Notes under the pieces: model-generated
Told to the model about the DNA's origin: nothing
Seen by the model: the letters and a program-made list of their open reading frames with translations, nothing else
The model's database searches: none
DNA from: Hippophae tibetana
Taxonomy: Eukaryota; Streptophyta; Magnoliopsida; Rosales; Elaeagnaceae
Assembly (NCBI GenBank): GCA_037013495.1
Contig: CM072803.1
Location: forward strand, 17,319,501-17,383,500
Reading direction: 5' to 3'
DNA: 64,000 bases
Shown here: in pieces, positions 62,401-64,000 of the stretch
Position numbering within the stretch: the stretch's first letter is position 1
How the letters are laid out: each line of letters begins with the position of its first letter
Position numbers and translations under genes: made by a program

Positions 62401-63262
62401 ACTTATTTATTATAATTTTATAGTACAATAATTATCATAATTTAAAATGTTATTACTAAACAAATTTATTAATGAAAATATATTAAAAATAATGGCATGA
62501 AATTGCAATTCAGAAGGCTAAAAATTTAATTCATACAATTTTATCGTGCTAATTCAAAATAGGTATTACTTTATTCATTACTTTTTTATCTAGGGAGAAA
62601 TATTATCTTAATTTTTTTTCCATATTGTCTTTTTATTTGAATAGCAAAAAGAAAAGTGAGCAGCAAAAAAATATTGCCTTTTTATTTAACACTTTAACCT
62701 AAAAAAAAATATTATTTAAAATAATTAAAATAGATACGAATATTTGAATTAAAATATTAAAGTAAAACATTTTAATAACAAAAAATATAAAAGATGCCAA
62801 TGCATTAATCAAAATATCTTTAGGTACCAATCCTTATAAAAAGAATTGTTCATTCAAACTCTAAGACGCATATTTCAAAAGAAAATGTAATAAGTTAGGA
62901 ACCAATTGAACAAGTAAACGAAAGGATTAAGATAGGTGACTAATGATTTTAATCAATAAATCTAATTAATTATATCTCATTGTTGAGTTATTCGAATTTA
63001 ATAATAAATATTTATTTATGTATTTTTTAATTTAAATGTTATTAATTAGTTTTAAATGATAAATTATGATAGTATTAAGACGATTAGTTATATTCATTAT
63101 TTGATATTATTGGAAATCAATGGGAGATTACGGGACTTGAAATGATAATTAGTTATATATTTGAATAATATCATTATCTCTTCTTAGCTCCGATGTGAGA
63201 CATTATATGGATTTGAACCTTATCAAGTTAGTCGTGTCCTCCTTGGCCACCTTTGTGGATAA
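59441..63262. other. MIR164 upstream region and A+T-rich spacer
   Basis: The first several hundred bases are upstream of MIR164 (minus strand) and may hold its control elements; 60140-60310 is a more G+C-rich patch with purine-rich clauses. No gene is supported. A 7-bp tandem repeat is at 61391-61425. The rest is very A+T-rich. Confidence 0.5.
61391..61425 (+). repeat. AGTGTAT tandem repeat, five units
   Basis: Five perfect copies of a 7-bp unit, followed by ACCACC. Simple repeat. Confidence 0.95.
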
Positions 63263-64000
63263 CATCAATCTACGAAGAGTATCATCTCTAGAGGCCATAC
63301 GTGCAACAATTTTTGACATGGTCCCCATAAGTGTTCCAGGGTCAGATGGATTTACAAGAAAATTCTTTCAGTAGTGTTGGGACATCATTGGCACAGACGT
63401 AATACGAGCAACTAAAGATTGCTTTAAACCATGTCGGAAGCACTGGGATTAAATTCAATTTTTTTAATCCTTATATCCAAAAATGCTCATTCAAACACTA
63501 TTAATGAATATTGGCCAATCACGATAGGGAACTTTATGTTCAACCTAATAACAAAGATTGTCGTTGGGTATTTAAGAGATATTTGTTCTCGCATCTTGTC
63601 CCAAAATTAGTTTGGGTTCATTTTGGGAAAAAATATTAGTGATTGCATGATAAGTGCTTCTGAATGCTTTAACATAATGAAATTCCCTACTCATGGGGGT
63701 AATGTTGCTCTCAAAATTGATATCCATAAGGCCTTTGATACCATGAGTTGAGATTTTATTTTAAAAGAGATGTAGTGTTTTGGCTTTGACGACATCTTTT
63801 TAGGTTGGACTAGATACCTTTTTTCTTTTTGTTTCTGCAAGAATCTTGATCCTAATTAATGTTTCACCCAAGGGATATTTCTCTTGCTCTAGATGTCTCT
63901 GACAAGTGGACCTTTTGTCTACATTATTATTTTGTATTATTGAAGATTTTCTCACTTGATATCTTAGGTCGTTGGTTGATAATAAAAACTTCCTTCCAAT
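63263..64000 (+). pseudogene. LINE/L1 reverse transcriptase pseudogene, partial at window end
   Basis: The frame reads SLEAIRATIFDMVPISVPGS with DGF following, then FFQ and CWDIIGTDVIRA, the start of a plant L1 reverse transcriptase, and later ISDCMISASECFN, GGNVALKIDIHKAFDTMS and finally a decayed GDPLSPLLF box region. At least five stops or frameshifts interrupt it. The catalytic FADD box lies beyond the window. In a live element this enzyme copies the element's RNA at the nicked target. No other L1 domain is present to the left, so the copy is 5'-truncated or has decayed. Confidence 0.88.

Noticed and set aside
1..64000. CRISPR array, phage or bacterial operons, organelle insert
   Set aside because: No regularly spaced repeat-spacer structure, no ribosome-binding-site-led gene runs and no recognisable plastid or mitochondrial genes were seen.

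Overview
The window is nuclear DNA from a flowering plant, most likely a eudicot. The evidence is spliced plant genes with GT..AG introns, a plant microRNA locus, a CACTA transposon, and decayed plant retrotransposons of the Ty3/gypsy, Ty1/copia and LINE types, all in a strongly A+T-rich background. The sequence alone does not name the species.

Only three host loci look intact. A three-exon gene on the + strand (613-3816) encodes a 98-residue HIG1-domain (hypoxia-induced family) mitochondrial membrane protein. A two-coding-exon gene on the + strand (17220-18373) encodes 60S ribosomal protein L22 (124 residues), with a further intron in its 5' leader. A MIR164 hairpin lies on the - strand (59240-59361) with its own TATA box. 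miR164 represses NAC-family transcription factors, so this is the most important regulatory locus here.

The rest is mobile DNA and A+T-rich spacer. From 8088 to 11891 there is a complete non-autonomous CACTA element with a 3-bp target duplication. It carries dense subterminal repeats and a captured fragment of a NUG2-type nucleolar GTPase gene. From about 19.5 to 36 kb there is a nest of retroelements: an unidentified decayed reading frame, an inverted Athila-like pol fragment, a 9.6-kb Athila-like element whose 5' LTR has lost its promoter and which carries a 492-bp insertion, a minus-strand LTR with element-internal sequence on both sides, and a TRIM/copia chimera. From 35.95 to about 40.5 kb is a long less A+T-rich stretch that I could not identify, followed by a diverged solo LTR. 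From about 45.7 to 54.8 kb are a gypsy protease remnant, an LTR-like block and a SIRE-like copia element with gag and an env-position ORF but no pol. The last 0.7 kb is a LINE/L1 reverse transcriptase pseudogene that runs off the window.

The three host loci do not form a pathway together. No CRISPR array, bacterial-type operon or organelle-derived insert was seen. The most notable items are the gene-capturing CACTA element, the TRIM/copia chimera whose structure suggests recombination with a one-LTR circle, and the MIR164 gene.
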